A stretch of 64,000 bases of DNA from Astrobacterium formosum. Lineage in GTDB: Bacteria > Pseudomonadota > Alphaproteobacteria > Rhizobiales > Xanthobacteraceae. The position numbers and the translations under genes were made by a program. Under the pieces are notes generated by a model that saw only the letters and a list, made by a program, of their open reading frames with translations, was not told the origin of the DNA and did no database searches. The stretch is taken from positions 62,001-126,000 of the forward strand of contig JAVDCA010000012.1 of assembly GCA_030848545.1 (NCBI GenBank), read 5' to 3'. Position 1 is the stretch's first letter, and each line of letters opens with the position of its first letter. Below, in pieces: positions 53,072 to 63,030 of the stretch.

Positions 53072-54382
53072 ATGGACTCGACCACTAGTTTCGACCCCAA
53101 GCGCTCGGCCCGCCGTCATGTCGTCGCTGGGCTGGTCCTCGCCCTGCTTCTCACCGGAGGAATCGGGGGCTGGGCCGCGACGACGGACATTTCCGGCGCG
53201 CTCATCGCTCCCGGCATGGTGGTGGTCGATTCGAACGTCAAGAAGGTGCAGCACCAGACCGGCGGCATCGTCGGCGAGTTGCTTGTGCGCAACGGCAGCA
53301 TCGTCAAGGCCGGGGAGGTCGTCGTCCGGCTCGACGACACGCTCACGCGCGCCAATCTGGCGATCGTCTCCAAGTCGCTGAACGAAATGACCGCGCGCAA
53401 AGCGCGACTCGAATGCGAGCGTGACGGTGCGGCCGAGATCGTGTTCGCGCCGGAGTTCATCGCGCAAGCGGACGTTCCCGAGATCGCCGCCCTCATTTCG
53501 GCAGAGCGACGCCTGTTCGCGCTACGCCGGAGCGCGCGCGAGGGCCAGAAGCAGCAGCTCGGGCAGCGCATCGGCCAGTTGAACGACGAGATCGGCGGCG
53601 TCACGGCGCAGCAGCAGGCGAAGGCCCGCGAGGTCGAACTGATCCGGCGCGAGCTGGATGGCGTCAAGGAGTTGTGGGAGAAGAACCTGATCCCACTCAC
53701 CCGGTTGACCGCGCTTGAGCGCGAGGCGACTCGCCTGGAGGGGGAGCGCGCGCAGTTGATCGCCGCAGTGGCACAGGCGCGCGGCAAGATTTCCGAAACC
53801 GAGCTGCAGATCAACCAGATCGATCGCGATCTCGCCAGCGAGGTCGGACGCGAGCTGCGGGAAATCGAAGGCAAGATCAGCGAACTGGTCGAACGCAAAG
53901 TGGCGGCCGAGGACCAGCTCAAGCGCGTCGACATCCGCGCCCCACAGGACGGCTTCGTGCACGAGATGACGGTCCACACCGTCGGCGGCGTCGTCGGTCC
54001 CGGCGAAGCCATGATGCTGATCGTGCCGGTGGCCGACGCCCTCACGGTCGAGGCGCGCATCGCCCCGCAGGATATCGACCAGATCAAGGTGGGGCAGCCG
54101 GCGGCATTGCGGTTCTCCGCCTTCAGCCAACGCACGACGCCGGAAATCGAAGGATCGGTCAGCCGGCTGTCGGCCGACGTCACGACGGACCAGCGCACCG
54201 GCAGCAGCTATTTCACGGTCAGGATCGCCATTACGCCGGCAGAGCTCGCCCGGCTGGGCGACGTGCGCATCGTGCCGGGGATGCCGGTGGAGACCTTCGT
54301 GAAGACCGGCGACCGGACGGTCGCCTCCTATCTGGTCAAGCCCCTGCACGATCAGGTCATGCGCGCGTTCCGCGAACGCTGA
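53072..54382 (+). CDS. Type I secretion membrane fusion protein (HlyD/PrtE family)
   Basis: 436 residues with one N-terminal membrane helix (about 13-32), a lipoyl-like half ('GALIAPGMVVVDSNVKKVQH'), a long coiled coil (about 95-270) rich in Glu/Arg/Leu heptads, the second half-motif 'IRAPQDGFVHEMTVHTVGGVV', and the C-terminal beta domain 'VPGMPVETFVKTGDRT'. It links the ABC exporter with TolC. It forms a two-gene operon with the transporter gene. Confidence 0.93.
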   Translation: MDSTTSFDPKRSARRHVVAGLVLALLLTGGIGGWAATTDISGALIAPGMVVVDSNVKKVQHQTGGIVGELLVRNGSIVKAGEVVVRLDDTLTRANLAIVSKSLNEMTARKARLECERDGAAEIVFAPEFIAQADVPEIAALISAERRLFALRRSAREGQKQQLGQRIGQLNDEIGGVTAQQQAKAREVELIRRELDGVKELWEKNLIPLTRLTALEREATRLEGERAQLIAAVAQARGKISETELQINQIDRDLASEVGRELREIEGKISELVERKVAAEDQLKRVDIRAPQDGFVHEMTVHTVGGVVGPGEAMMLIVPVADALTVEARIAPQDIDQIKVGQPAALRFSAFSQRTTPEIEGSVSRLSADVTTDQRTGSSYFTVRIAITPAELARLGDVRIVPGMPVETFVKTGDRTVASYLVKPLHDQVMRAFRER

Positions 54383-54803
54383 GCGGCATCGAGCGCACAG
54401 ACCCGGTTGCAACGCTTCCGCGAGTTCCGGACGAACGAGTGATCGAAGCGTGCGCTCGCGCTCGCGCGGCTCAACTGCGGTGTTTCGGAAATCGTCAGTG
54501 AAGGCATGCAACGGCCTGCTTGGCACGACGACAAGCAGCAAAATCCGATGCGATGTGGAAAACCCGCAGGCTGCCGCACGACCTCTCGTTTCCGCGCCGT
54601 GATGGACGCAGCGACGAATGCCGTCGAAGGCGTCGGATTTATCGATACGTCAGGTAAAGGTCATCAACGTGTAACGAGGAGCTTGATAGCTTCCCGCCGT
54701 CGTTAACGGACTCTCAACCAAGACAATCTTCCGAGCCACATCGTTCGGCGTTCGGCAGCGTGCTGCCGCGCGGCCGTGGGCGTCTGCACGCGTCGAGGAA
54801 CAT
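54383..54803 (+). other. Gap before the nuclease/5'-nucleotidase gene
   Basis: 421 bases without a supported gene. TTAACG at 54703-54708 lies 96 bases before the next start and resembles the element upstream of the other RTX genes, but at a shorter distance. No clear terminator follows the secretion operon. Confidence 0.5.
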
Positions 54804-57800
54804 ATGAGCAAAACCTATTTCCGGCTTGCGAACGGCGACTTCGTCCAGGACTGGTCCAATGCCGGTCTGCTCACCACCGCCGACAACTGGGACAGCATAC
54901 CCGGGATCGTGGGATTCCGCGGCGATGGCCTGACGTCGTCGACCGGTGCGGATCCCCGTAACGTCACCGGCACATCCGATGTCGTCGATGTGGAGATCAA
55001 CCGGACAGCCCCCGACACTTACACGACCGGCGGTGTTGCGGAATTCCAGCTTTCCAACCCGACCATTGCACTCACCGGGTCGGGTACTGCCGATGCGCCC
55101 TACATCGCGTTGTATCTCGACGCGTCCGAGCGACAGGACGTCAAGCTCTCCTTCGTGGCGCGGGACCTCGACGCCAGCACCGATGATGCGGTCCAGTCGA
55201 TCGCTGTTCAGTACCGCATCGGCGACTCGGGCACGTGGTCCAACGTGCCCGGAGGCTATGCCGCCGACGTCACGACGAAGGGGACTGCGACGCAGACCAC
55301 CAACTTCGAACTGACCTTGCCCCCGGCGGTCAACGGTCAAGCCGATGTGCAGGTGCGCATCATCACCACCAATGCGGGCGGCAACGACGAGTGGGTCGGC
55401 ATCGACGACATCAGGGTGACGAGCGCGGGAACCGGCGGCCAGGTGGTCGGATTCGATGCGTCGTCGGTCGACGTGTCTCACGACGAAGGCAATGCCGGCG
55501 TCACGCCCTACACGTTCACGGTCGAGCGCAGCGGCGGCACCGAGGGTGACGTCACCTTCTCGGGCACGTTCGCGTCCGCGTCGACCGACGCGGCCGATTT
55601 CGGCGGCGTCAAGCCGGTTTCCTTCACCGGCACCATTCCGGCTGGCGCCACCTCGACGACCGTGACGGTGAACGTCGCCGGCGACGCCGCCAGCGAGGCC
55701 AACGAGACCTTCTCGCTCACCCTGAGCACTGTCGCCAACAGCGCCGCGGTGGCGACGACCATCGGCACCGCCACCGCGACCGGCACCATCGTCAACGACG
55801 ACGTTTCGATCACCAAGATCAGCGCCATCCAGGGCGCTGGCGAAGCGAGTGGCATGGTCGGCCAGACGGTGACGATCGACGCCATCGTGGTCGGCGATTT
55901 CCAGAACGGCGACGCTGACAACGCCCGCAACCTCGGCGGTTTCTACGTGCAGGAGGAGGCGTTCGACTCCGACGGTAATCCGCTCACGTCCGAGGGTCTG
56001 TTCATCTATGGTGGCTCGGGCGACGTCCATGTCGGCGATCGTGTGCGCGTCACCGGCAAGATCAGCGAGTACTACGGTCTGACCGAATTGACCGCGACGT
56101 CGATTTCGGTGGTCGAGGCCGGCGCTGTCGCCGACGTTAACGCCATGGCGGCGACCATCGATCTGCCGGCCGCCGGCACGAGTGTGAGCCAGGATGGTGA
56201 CTACCAGCCCGACCTCGAAGCCTACGAGGGCATGCTGGTGACCATTCCGGAGACCCTGACGGTCACCGAGCAGTACAATCTCGACCGCTTCAACGAAATG
56301 AAGCTGGTCGCCGGCGACCGTCCGGAAACCTTCACCCAGATCCACGATCCGGACGCAGCCGCCTACCAGGACTACCTCGAAGATCTCGGCGCCCGCACCA
56401 TCACCTATGACGACGGCCTGAACGGCCAGAACGCTCCGATCAACAATGTCGGTGGCCTCGATCCCGACGACAATCCCGCGACGGCGCCGAACTATGCCAC
56501 CGACAATGCGCCGCGGATGGGCGACACGGTCACCGGCCTCACCGGCGTGCTCGACTACCAGTGGGCGGGCAATTCCGCCTCGGGCGCGACTTGGCGCATC
56601 CGGTCGATCGAGAGCGACGACAACACCTTCGAAAGCGTCAACGAGCGGACCGAAGCGCCGGAGGATGTCGGCGGCCGATTGAAAGTGGCGAGTTTCAACG
56701 TCCTCAACTACTTCAAGACGCTCGACAACGGCGCCTCGACGGCGATCGGCGAGGACCCGCGCGGCGCCGAGGACACGACCGAGTTCGCGCGCCAGACCGA
56801 GAAGCTGGTCGCCGCCATCGTCGCCATGGGTGCCGACGTGCTCGCCCTCGTCGAACTCGAGAACGACTTTCGACCCGGCTCCTCGGGCAACGCGCTCGAG
56901 TTCCTCGTCGCCCAGCTCAACGACGTTCTCGGCGCCGGTACCTATGCCTGGGTGAACCCGGGGCAGCAGTTCGTCGGCGGCGACGCCATCGCGGTCGGTT
57001 TCATCTACAAAACCGCGACGGTGGCGATCACCGCAGACACCACGGTGGAGATCCTCAACGACGCCGATCTGCCGGCCCTCGGCCTCGACGAAATGTCGGC
57101 GCAGAGTACGGTCGGGCACGTCTTCGATGGCGAGAATACCAGCCGCAACGCCCTCGCGGTGAGCTTCACCGAGATCGCCACCGGAGAATCATTCACCGCA
57201 GTCGCCAACCACCTGAAATCCAAGAGCGGCACCGGCACCGGTGCCGATGCCGATCACGGCGACGGTCAGGGCAATTGGCAGAACCAGCGCGAACTCGCCG
57301 CCGAAGCGCTGACGAAATGGGCCGCCACCGATCCGACCGGATCGGGCGATCACGACGTCCTGCTGCTCGGCGACTTCAACGCCTACGCCAAGGAAGACGC
57401 GATCAAGATCATCGAAAGCGCCGGCTACGAAAACCTCGGTGTCGGCAACGGCGAGTACTCCTACGTGTTCGACGGCCAGACCGGCACCCTCGACGACGTC
57501 TTCGCCAACGACAGCATGGCCGGCCAGGTGACGGGCACGACCCATTGGCACGTCAATTCCGACGAGGCCGATGCCCTCGATTACAACACCAACTATGGCC
57601 GCGATCAGTCCATCTTCGATGGCGACTCGCCGGTGCGCACTTCCGACCACGACCCGCTGATCATTGGACTCAACCTCGGACCGGAGACCCCCATGACCTA
57701 CAAACTGCAGCTCCTACACTTCTCGGACGCCGAGGCCGGCCTGCTCGCCTCCGATACGGCGAAGAACCTCGCCGCTCTCGTCGATGCGTTTGAGGACGAC

Positions 57801-60800
57801 TACGCGAACACGCTGATCCTTTCCGGCGGCGACAACTACATCCCGGGACCGTTCATGGCAGCCAGCACCGACTCGTCGGTCGGCGCCGCGACCGGCCTCG
57901 GCACCAATCCCGGCAACGCCGACATGAAGATCCTCAACACTATCGGTGTCGAAGCCTCGACCGTCGGCAACCACGAGTTTGATCTCGGCACGAACGCCTT
58001 CGCGGACAATGTCGCCGACGCGAACTTCGTTTATCTGACGTCGAACCTGAACTTTTCGGGCGACAGCGCGCTGAGCGGCAAGTACGTCGAGACCGTGGGC
58101 GATGCGGACCTCGAGACGGCGGCTTCGCTTGCGAAGAAGATCGCGCCCTCCGCAGTGATCGAAAAAGGCGGCGAGAAGATCGGCCTCGTCGGCGCCACGA
58201 CCCAGATTCTCGAGTCGATCAGCTCGACCGGCAACGTCGAGGTCAAGGGCTTCGCCGGCGACGGCAGCGAGACCAATGACATGGCTCTGCTGGCCGCTCA
58301 ACTCCAGATCGTCATCGACGACCTGATCAGCCAGGGCGTCAACAAGATCATCCTGATGTCCCACCTGCAAAACCTCGCCCTCGAGAAGGCGCTGGCGCCG
58401 CTGCTCACCGGCGTCGACATCATCCTGGCCGCCGGCTCGCACACCCGTCTGGGCGACGCCGATGACGAGCCCGTCGCTTTCGACGGGCACGATGCCAACT
58501 TTGCCGACACCTATCCGATCGTCACGGCGGGCGCCGACGGCAAGACGACGCTGATCGTCAACACTGACGGCGAGTACACTTATCTGGGCCGCCTCGTCGT
58601 CGATTTCGACGAAAACGGCGAGATTGTCCTCGACAACCTTGCCGCGACCACGGACGTCAACGGCGCCTACGCCGCGACCGAGGAGAACGTCGCCGAGGCC
58701 TGGGGCGACACCGACGGCGATCTGTCCGACACGGCCTTCGCGGAAGGTACCAAGGGCGAGACAGTGGCCGACGTGACCGAGGCCGTGGAGGCGGTGATCA
58801 ATGCCAAGGACGGCATCGTCTACGGCTACACCAATGTCTACCTCGAGGGTGACCGTACCTTCAGCCGCTTCCAGGAGACCAACCTCGGCGATCTTTCGGC
58901 CGACGCCAACCGCGCGGCCGCGGACGATGCCCTCGCGGGTCAGCCATTCATTGTCTCGCTGAAGAACGGCGGCGGCATCCGCGCCCAGATCGGTGCAGTG
59001 AACGGCAACGACGGCGGCGCCGAGAAAGTGCCCCCGCTCGCCAATCCCGAGGCAGGCAAGCCGGCCGGCGGCATTTCGCAGCTCGACATCGAGAACGCCC
59101 TACGCTTCGACAACAAGCTGATGGTGTTCGACACGACCGCGCAGGGACTGCTCAACATCCTGAACAGCCCAAATGCCACCACAGCCGGCAACGGAGGGTA
59201 CATGCAGCTCGGCGGCGTGCGCGTCTCCTATGACCCCGACCTGCCGGCCGGGCAGAGGATCGTCAACGTCGCGCTCGTCGATGACGAGGGCAAGGTGATC
59301 GCTCGCGTGGTCGAGAACGGTGTCGTCGTTGCCGACGCGCCGGCGCTGATCAGCATCGTGACGCTGAACTTCACCGCCAACGGCGGCGATGGTTATCTGA
59401 CGAAGCAGAACGGCGAGAACTTCCGCTTCCTGCTCGCCGACGGTACGCTGTCCGCGCCCGTCGACGAGGCGCTCGACTTCACGGCCGCCGCCAACGTGCC
59501 GGCCGATGCGCTCGGCGAGCAGAAAGCCTTCATGGACTATGTTCAGGAGAACTACGGCACGCCGGAGACGGCTTACGACGGCGCCGATACGTCGGCCTCC
59601 GAAGACGTGCGCATCGAAAACCTCAATGTGCGCGCCGATGGCGTGTTCCAGGGCGAGACCGTCGACGGCACCGACAGTGACGACGTGATCGTCGGCTCTG
59701 CGGTCGCAGATACGCTGTCGGGCGGCGACGGCGACGACGAGATTTCCGGCCTCGCCGGCGATGATGTGCTCAACGGCGGCGACGGCGACGACATCATCCG
59801 GGGCGGCGACGGCAACGACGTGATCGCGGGCGGAGCCGGCGACAACGAGTTGTTCGGCGACGCCGGCGACGACGTGTTCGTCTCCGGGGAAAACGACGAG
59901 ACCATCGATGGTGGTGAAGGCGTCGACACCGTCGACTATTCCGCCAATGCCGATGGCGTCACCGCCGACCTGTCGCTGGGCGAGGCGTTCGGCGACGAGA
60001 CCGGCTCCGACGCGCTCGCCGGCATCGAGAATCTCACCGGCGGTTCGGGCGACGACACGCTGATCGGCGACGCCGGCGCCAACGTCCTCGTCGGCAATGC
60101 CGGCGACGACGTGCTGATGGGCGGTGGCGGCGCCGACCGGCTGGTTGGGGGCGAAGGGGCCGACGACCTAGTCGGTGGCGCCGGCGACGACACCATCGTG
60201 GCCGGTGCGGGCGACACGGTGGTGGCGGGTGCGGGCAACGACCTGATCCTGGTCTCGGCCGAAGACGGTGCTCCGGCGTCGGTCGACGGCGGCGACGACG
60301 ACGACACCGTGCGCCTCACCGGCACCGGCACCGGGGCGCTGGGCGCCACGGTCGGCGTCGAGATGCTCGACGTGGCGAGTGGCACGTGGGCGGTGGCCGG
60401 CAGCGCTGGCTACCAGGCGATCGAGATCCACGATGGCGCCACCGTGACCTCGAAGATTTCGCTGGACGGCTCCGACCGTCTCACCGTCGCCGAAGGCGGC
60501 GCGCTGGCGGTCGGCAACGGCGACCGGGCGGTGGAGATCAGCGGGGCGGTCGACGGGCTGGTGATCGACAATGCCGGCACCATCTCGGCGCTCGGCGACG
60601 GGACCTATCCGGAAGGCATCTACGCCAAGTTCGGTAGCGCTAGCCATACGCTGACCATCGTCAACCGGGAGAGCGGCGTCATCAGCGCCGGCGACAAGGC
60701 GATCCAACTGGAGTCCAGCTCCGGCAGCGCCGGCACGGTGGTCATCGACAATGCCGGTCTCATCGAGAGCGAGGACGGCCATACCGTCGACCTGCGTAAA

Positions 60801-62507
60801 CTCTATTCGACCAGCGTGACGGTCTTCAACCGCGAGGGCGGCCAGATCCTCGGTGCCGATAACGGCTTCGACGCGCTGCGCCCGGCCTTCAAGGGCTCCA
60901 CCACCACCCAGGTCGCCGTCTACAACGATGGCCTGATTCGCGGCTCGGACGACGGTATTGATTTTCAGGAGGGCAGTGGCACGCTCTACAACGGCGCCAC
61001 CGGCTTGATCGAGTCGACCGCCAACAACGCCGTGTCGGGCGACAAGTCGATCGTCGCCCACAACGCGGCGGGCGGCGTCATCCGCGGCCTCAACGGATCG
61101 GGCATCAATCTCGACACCGAGGCCAGCGACCCGGCGACCGAGGTCTACAACGACGGCCTGATCAGCGGCAATTACGACGGGTCGGGCGACGGTGATGGGG
61201 ATGGCGTCGACGTCGACGGTCTGGTCATGATCGAGAATCGCGGCCGGATCGAGGCCAATGGTGCCGACAATCTGGACGACTTCGCCGACGGCATCGCGGC
61301 CGGCGGCGGCTCGATCGCAAACCTCGCCGGCGGCGAGATCTACGGCGAGACCAACGGCATCCTGATCGACAACAGCGACGGCGGTGCCGCCTTCGCGGCG
61401 ACCACGATCACCAATGCCGGTTCCATCACGGCGACCCTCGGCGTCGGCGTGAAGCTGGTCGGGATCCACAACGACGTGCTCGTGAATTCGGGCACGATCG
61501 CGAGCGCGTCGGGCGTGGCAGTCGACATGGGCGACGGCGACGACACGGTGACCAACACCGGCACGATCACGGGCGCCATCCTGCTCGGAGCCGGCAAGGA
61601 CACGTTCACCGGTGGCGCCTCCGCCGAAACGGTGGACGGCGGTGACGGCGACGACGCCATCGACGGCGGTGACGGCAACGACGTGATCATCGGCGGTGCC
61701 GGCAACGACGTATTGAAGGGCGGCGCCGGTGACGACGTCATCCGGGTCGGTGCCGGCAACGACACCGTCGACGGCGGCGCGGGCTTCGACACCCTCGACC
61801 TCTCCGACGCCACCGGGGCGATCTCGCTCGACACCGCCGCCGGCAAGGTTTCCGGCGCCGGCATCGGCTCCGACACCTTCACCTCTATCGAGGCGTTCCG
61901 GTTCGGCGCCGGCAACGACGTCGTCACCGGCGGCAACGGCGACGAGATCTTCGACGGCGGTGCCGGCAACGACACCCTCAAAGGTGGCGCTGGCGACGAC
62001 CAGCTCGCCGGTGGTGACGGCAACGACACCGTCGACGGCGGTTCGAGCGACGACGTGGTCGCCGGCGGCGCCGGCGACGACACCCTCAAGGGCGGTTCGG
62101 GCGACGACACGGTCGACGGCGGCGACGGCGTCGACAATATCGACGGCGGCTCGGGCGACGACATCGTCACGGCCGGTGCCGGCAACGACATCGTGGCCGG
62201 CGGCTCCGGCGGCGACGTCATCACCGGCGGTGTCGGCAACGACGTCATCACCGGCGGTTCCGGCCACGACGTGTTCGTGTTCGCGGCGGGCTTCGGCAAG
62301 GACATCATCAAGGACTTCGGCCTGACCGGCTCGAGCTCCGACGTGATCGAGTTCTCCTCCGACCTGTTCGACGACTTCGCCGAGGTGATGTCGCACGCGA
62401 CGCAATCGGGAGCCGACGTCCTGATCACGGTCGACGCCGATACCACGCTGACGCTCGCCAACATCAAGCTCGCCGCGCTGGCCACCGACGACTTCCGCTT
62501 CGCCTAG
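54804..62507 (+). CDS. Giant RTX nuclease/5'-nucleotidase fusion, 2567 aa
   Basis: No signal peptide. Order of parts: an N-terminal beta domain (1-210); a Calx-beta-like domain (about 213-330); an OB-fold module and an endonuclease/exonuclease/phosphatase domain of the ExeM/NucH type (about 335-955: 'VASFNVLNYF', 'LALVELEND', 'LLLGDFNAY', 'SDHDPL'); a UshA-like 5'-nucleotidase (metallophosphatase about 962-1320 with GGDN 1008-1011 and GNHEFD 1055-1060; C-terminal substrate domain about 1325-1575 with 'ETNLGDLSADANR'); RTX repeats; a long region of 'VIDNAGTI' and 'VYNDGLI' repeats suggesting a beta-helix (about 1905-2265); RTX again; and the secretion cassette (2327-2567). One protein could thus degrade DNA to nucleosides and phosphate. 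Confidence 0.9.
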   Translation: MSKTYFRLANGDFVQDWSNAGLLTTADNWDSIPGIVGFRGDGLTSSTGADPRNVTGTSDVVDVEINRTAPDTYTTGGVAEFQLSNPTIALTGSGTADAPYIALYLDASERQDVKLSFVARDLDASTDDAVQSIAVQYRIGDSGTWSNVPGGYAADVTTKGTATQTTNFELTLPPAVNGQADVQVRIITTNAGGNDEWVGIDDIRVTSAGTGGQVVGFDASSVDVSHDEGNAGVTPYTFTVERSGGTEGDVTFSGTFASASTDAADFGGVKPVSFTGTIPAGATSTTVTVNVAGDAASEANETFSLTLSTVANSAAVATTIGTATATGTIVNDDVSITKISAIQGAGEASGMVGQTVTIDAIVVGDFQNGDADNARNLGGFYVQEEAFDSDGNPLTSEGLFIYGGSGDVHVGDRVRVTGKISEYYGLTELTATSISVVEAGAVADVNAMAATIDLPAAGTSVSQDGDYQPDLEAYEGMLVTIPETLTVTEQYNLDRFNEMKLVAGDRPETFTQIHDPDAAAYQDYLEDLGARTITYDDGLNGQNAPINNVGGLDPDDNPATAPNYATDNAPRMGDTVTGLTGVLDYQWAGNSASGATWRIRSIESDDNTFESVNERTEAPEDVGGRLKVASFNVLNYFKTLDNGASTAIGEDPRGAEDTTEFARQTEKLVAAIVAMGADVLALVELENDFRPGSSGNALEFLVAQLNDVLGAGTYAWVNPGQQFVGGDAIAVGFIYKTATVAITADTTVEILNDADLPALGLDEMSAQSTVGHVFDGENTSRNALAVSFTEIATGESFTAVANHLKSKSGTGTGADADHGDGQGNWQNQRELAAEALTKWAATDPTGSGDHDVLLLGDFNAYAKEDAIKIIESAGYENLGVGNGEYSYVFDGQTGTLDDVFANDSMAGQVTGTTHWHVNSDEADALDYNTNYGRDQSIFDGDSPVRTSDHDPLIIGLNLGPETPMTYKLQLLHFSDAEAGLLASDTAKNLAALVDAFEDDYANTLILSGGDNYIPGPFMAASTDSSVGAATGLGTNPGNADMKILNTIGVEASTVGNHEFDLGTNAFADNVADANFVYLTSNLNFSGDSALSGKYVETVGDADLETAASLAKKIAPSAVIEKGGEKIGLVGATTQILESISSTGNVEVKGFAGDGSETNDMALLAAQLQIVIDDLISQGVNKIILMSHLQNLALEKALAPLLTGVDIILAAGSHTRLGDADDEPVAFDGHDANFADTYPIVTAGADGKTTLIVNTDGEYTYLGRLVVDFDENGEIVLDNLAATTDVNGAYAATEENVAEAWGDTDGDLSDTAFAEGTKGETVADVTEAVEAVINAKDGIVYGYTNVYLEGDRTFSRFQETNLGDLSADANRAAADDALAGQPFIVSLKNGGGIRAQIGAVNGNDGGAEKVPPLANPEAGKPAGGISQLDIENALRFDNKLMVFDTTAQGLLNILNSPNATTAGNGGYMQLGGVRVSYDPDLPAGQRIVNVALVDDEGKVIARVVENGVVVADAPALISIVTLNFTANGGDGYLTKQNGENFRFLLADGTLSAPVDEALDFTAAANVPADALGEQKAFMDYVQENYGTPETAYDGADTSASEDVRIENLNVRADGVFQGETVDGTDSDDVIVGSAVADTLSGGDGDDEISGLAGDDVLNGGDGDDIIRGGDGNDVIAGGAGDNELFGDAGDDVFVSGENDETIDGGEGVDTVDYSANADGVTADLSLGEAFGDETGSDALAGIENLTGGSGDDTLIGDAGANVLVGNAGDDVLMGGGGADRLVGGEGADDLVGGAGDDTIVAGAGDTVVAGAGNDLILVSAEDGAPASVDGGDDDDTVRLTGTGTGALGATVGVEMLDVASGTWAVAGSAGYQAIEIHDGATVTSKISLDGSDRLTVAEGGALAVGNGDRAVEISGAVDGLVIDNAGTISALGDGTYPEGIYAKFGSASHTLTIVNRESGVISAGDKAIQLESSSGSAGTVVIDNAGLIESEDGHTVDLRKLYSTSVTVFNREGGQILGADNGFDALRPAFKGSTTTQVAVYNDGLIRGSDDGIDFQEGSGTLYNGATGLIESTANNAVSGDKSIVAHNAAGGVIRGLNGSGINLDTEASDPATEVYNDGLISGNYDGSGDGDGDGVDVDGLVMIENRGRIEANGADNLDDFADGIAAGGGSIANLAGGEIYGETNGILIDNSDGGAAFAATTITNAGSITATLGVGVKLVGIHNDVLVNSGTIASASGVAVDMGDGDDTVTNTGTITGAILLGAGKDTFTGGASAETVDGGDGDDAIDGGDGNDVIIGGAGNDVLKGGAGDDVIRVGAGNDTVDGGAGFDTLDLSDATGAISLDTAAGKVSGAGIGSDTFTSIEAFRFGAGNDVVTGGNGDEIFDGGAGNDTLKGGAGDDQLAGGDGNDTVDGGSSDDVVAGGAGDDTLKGGSGDDTVDGGDGVDNIDGGSGDDIVTAGAGNDIVAGGSGGDVITGGVGNDVITGGSGHDVFVFAAGFGKDIIKDFGLTGSSSDVIEFSSDLFDDFAEVMSHATQSGADVLITVDADTTLTLANIKLAALATDDFRFA
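61782..62507 (+). repeat. 726-bp C-terminal RTX/secretion cassette, copy 5
   Basis: Exactly the same length as copies 1-4 although the rest of the protein is unrelated. It ends like copies 2 and 4 (EVMSHATQSGADVL). Confidence 0.85.
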
Positions 62508-62542
62508 AGGCAAGGGACGCGAAGTCCGGCAGATCGAATCGA

Positions 62543-62565
62543 CGGGGCGCCCTCAGGGCGCCCCG
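62543..62565 (+). terminator. GC-rich hairpin terminator after the nuclease gene
   Basis: CGGGGCGCCC-TCA-GGGCGCCCCG, a 10-bp stem 36 bases after the stop, followed by TTCCGCTT. It matches the hairpins after the other cassette genes. Confidence 0.83.
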
Positions 62566-62884
62566 TTCCGCTTGCGGAACCCCCATTCGCGGCATTCGAA
62601 CATGGTGTTGCCGGGCATTTGCGGCCGGCACGCCAACGCGGCGAACCAGATCGGGCTATCCGCAAGCCGCCTGTGAAGTGGGGCAGCTTCAATTCGCATC
62701 GATCATCGATGGAGATCGGCAGACGACGCCGGCCGGCATCGGGCGATGTAGGAATCGCCGTGAGAGCGACGAACGAGTCCGCCGAAGATACGCACCGTTC
62801 GATCCATCGATCGTACCCATAGGGGCCGTTGATACTATCGATCGCTTCGCGGCATTCCGTGTCAAGGGGCCGTCATTGCGCAAC

Positions 62885-62893
62885 GTTAACCAT
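62885..62893 (+). promoter_or_regulatory. GTTAACCAT element upstream of the second metallophosphoesterase gene
   Basis: Exact copy of the nonamer at 35842-35850; its heptamer ends 140 bases before the start codon. The flanks also resemble each other (CCGTCATT a few bases before). The 523-base gap 62508-63030 otherwise contains the terminator and a leader in which a CCGCGTCGC...CATGCGTTC stretch is shared with the leader of the first metallophosphoesterase gene. Confidence 0.5.
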
Positions 62894-63030
62894 GGGTACA
62901 TCGAGAAACCGACGGGTTTCAGCGACACTGCCAGGACGATGGCCGTCGGCCGATAGGCGCGGGGTCGCCATCCGCGTCGCGCGCTCCCGCGCACATGCGT
63001 TCACCGCCATTCTCAGAAGGAGAACCAGCA

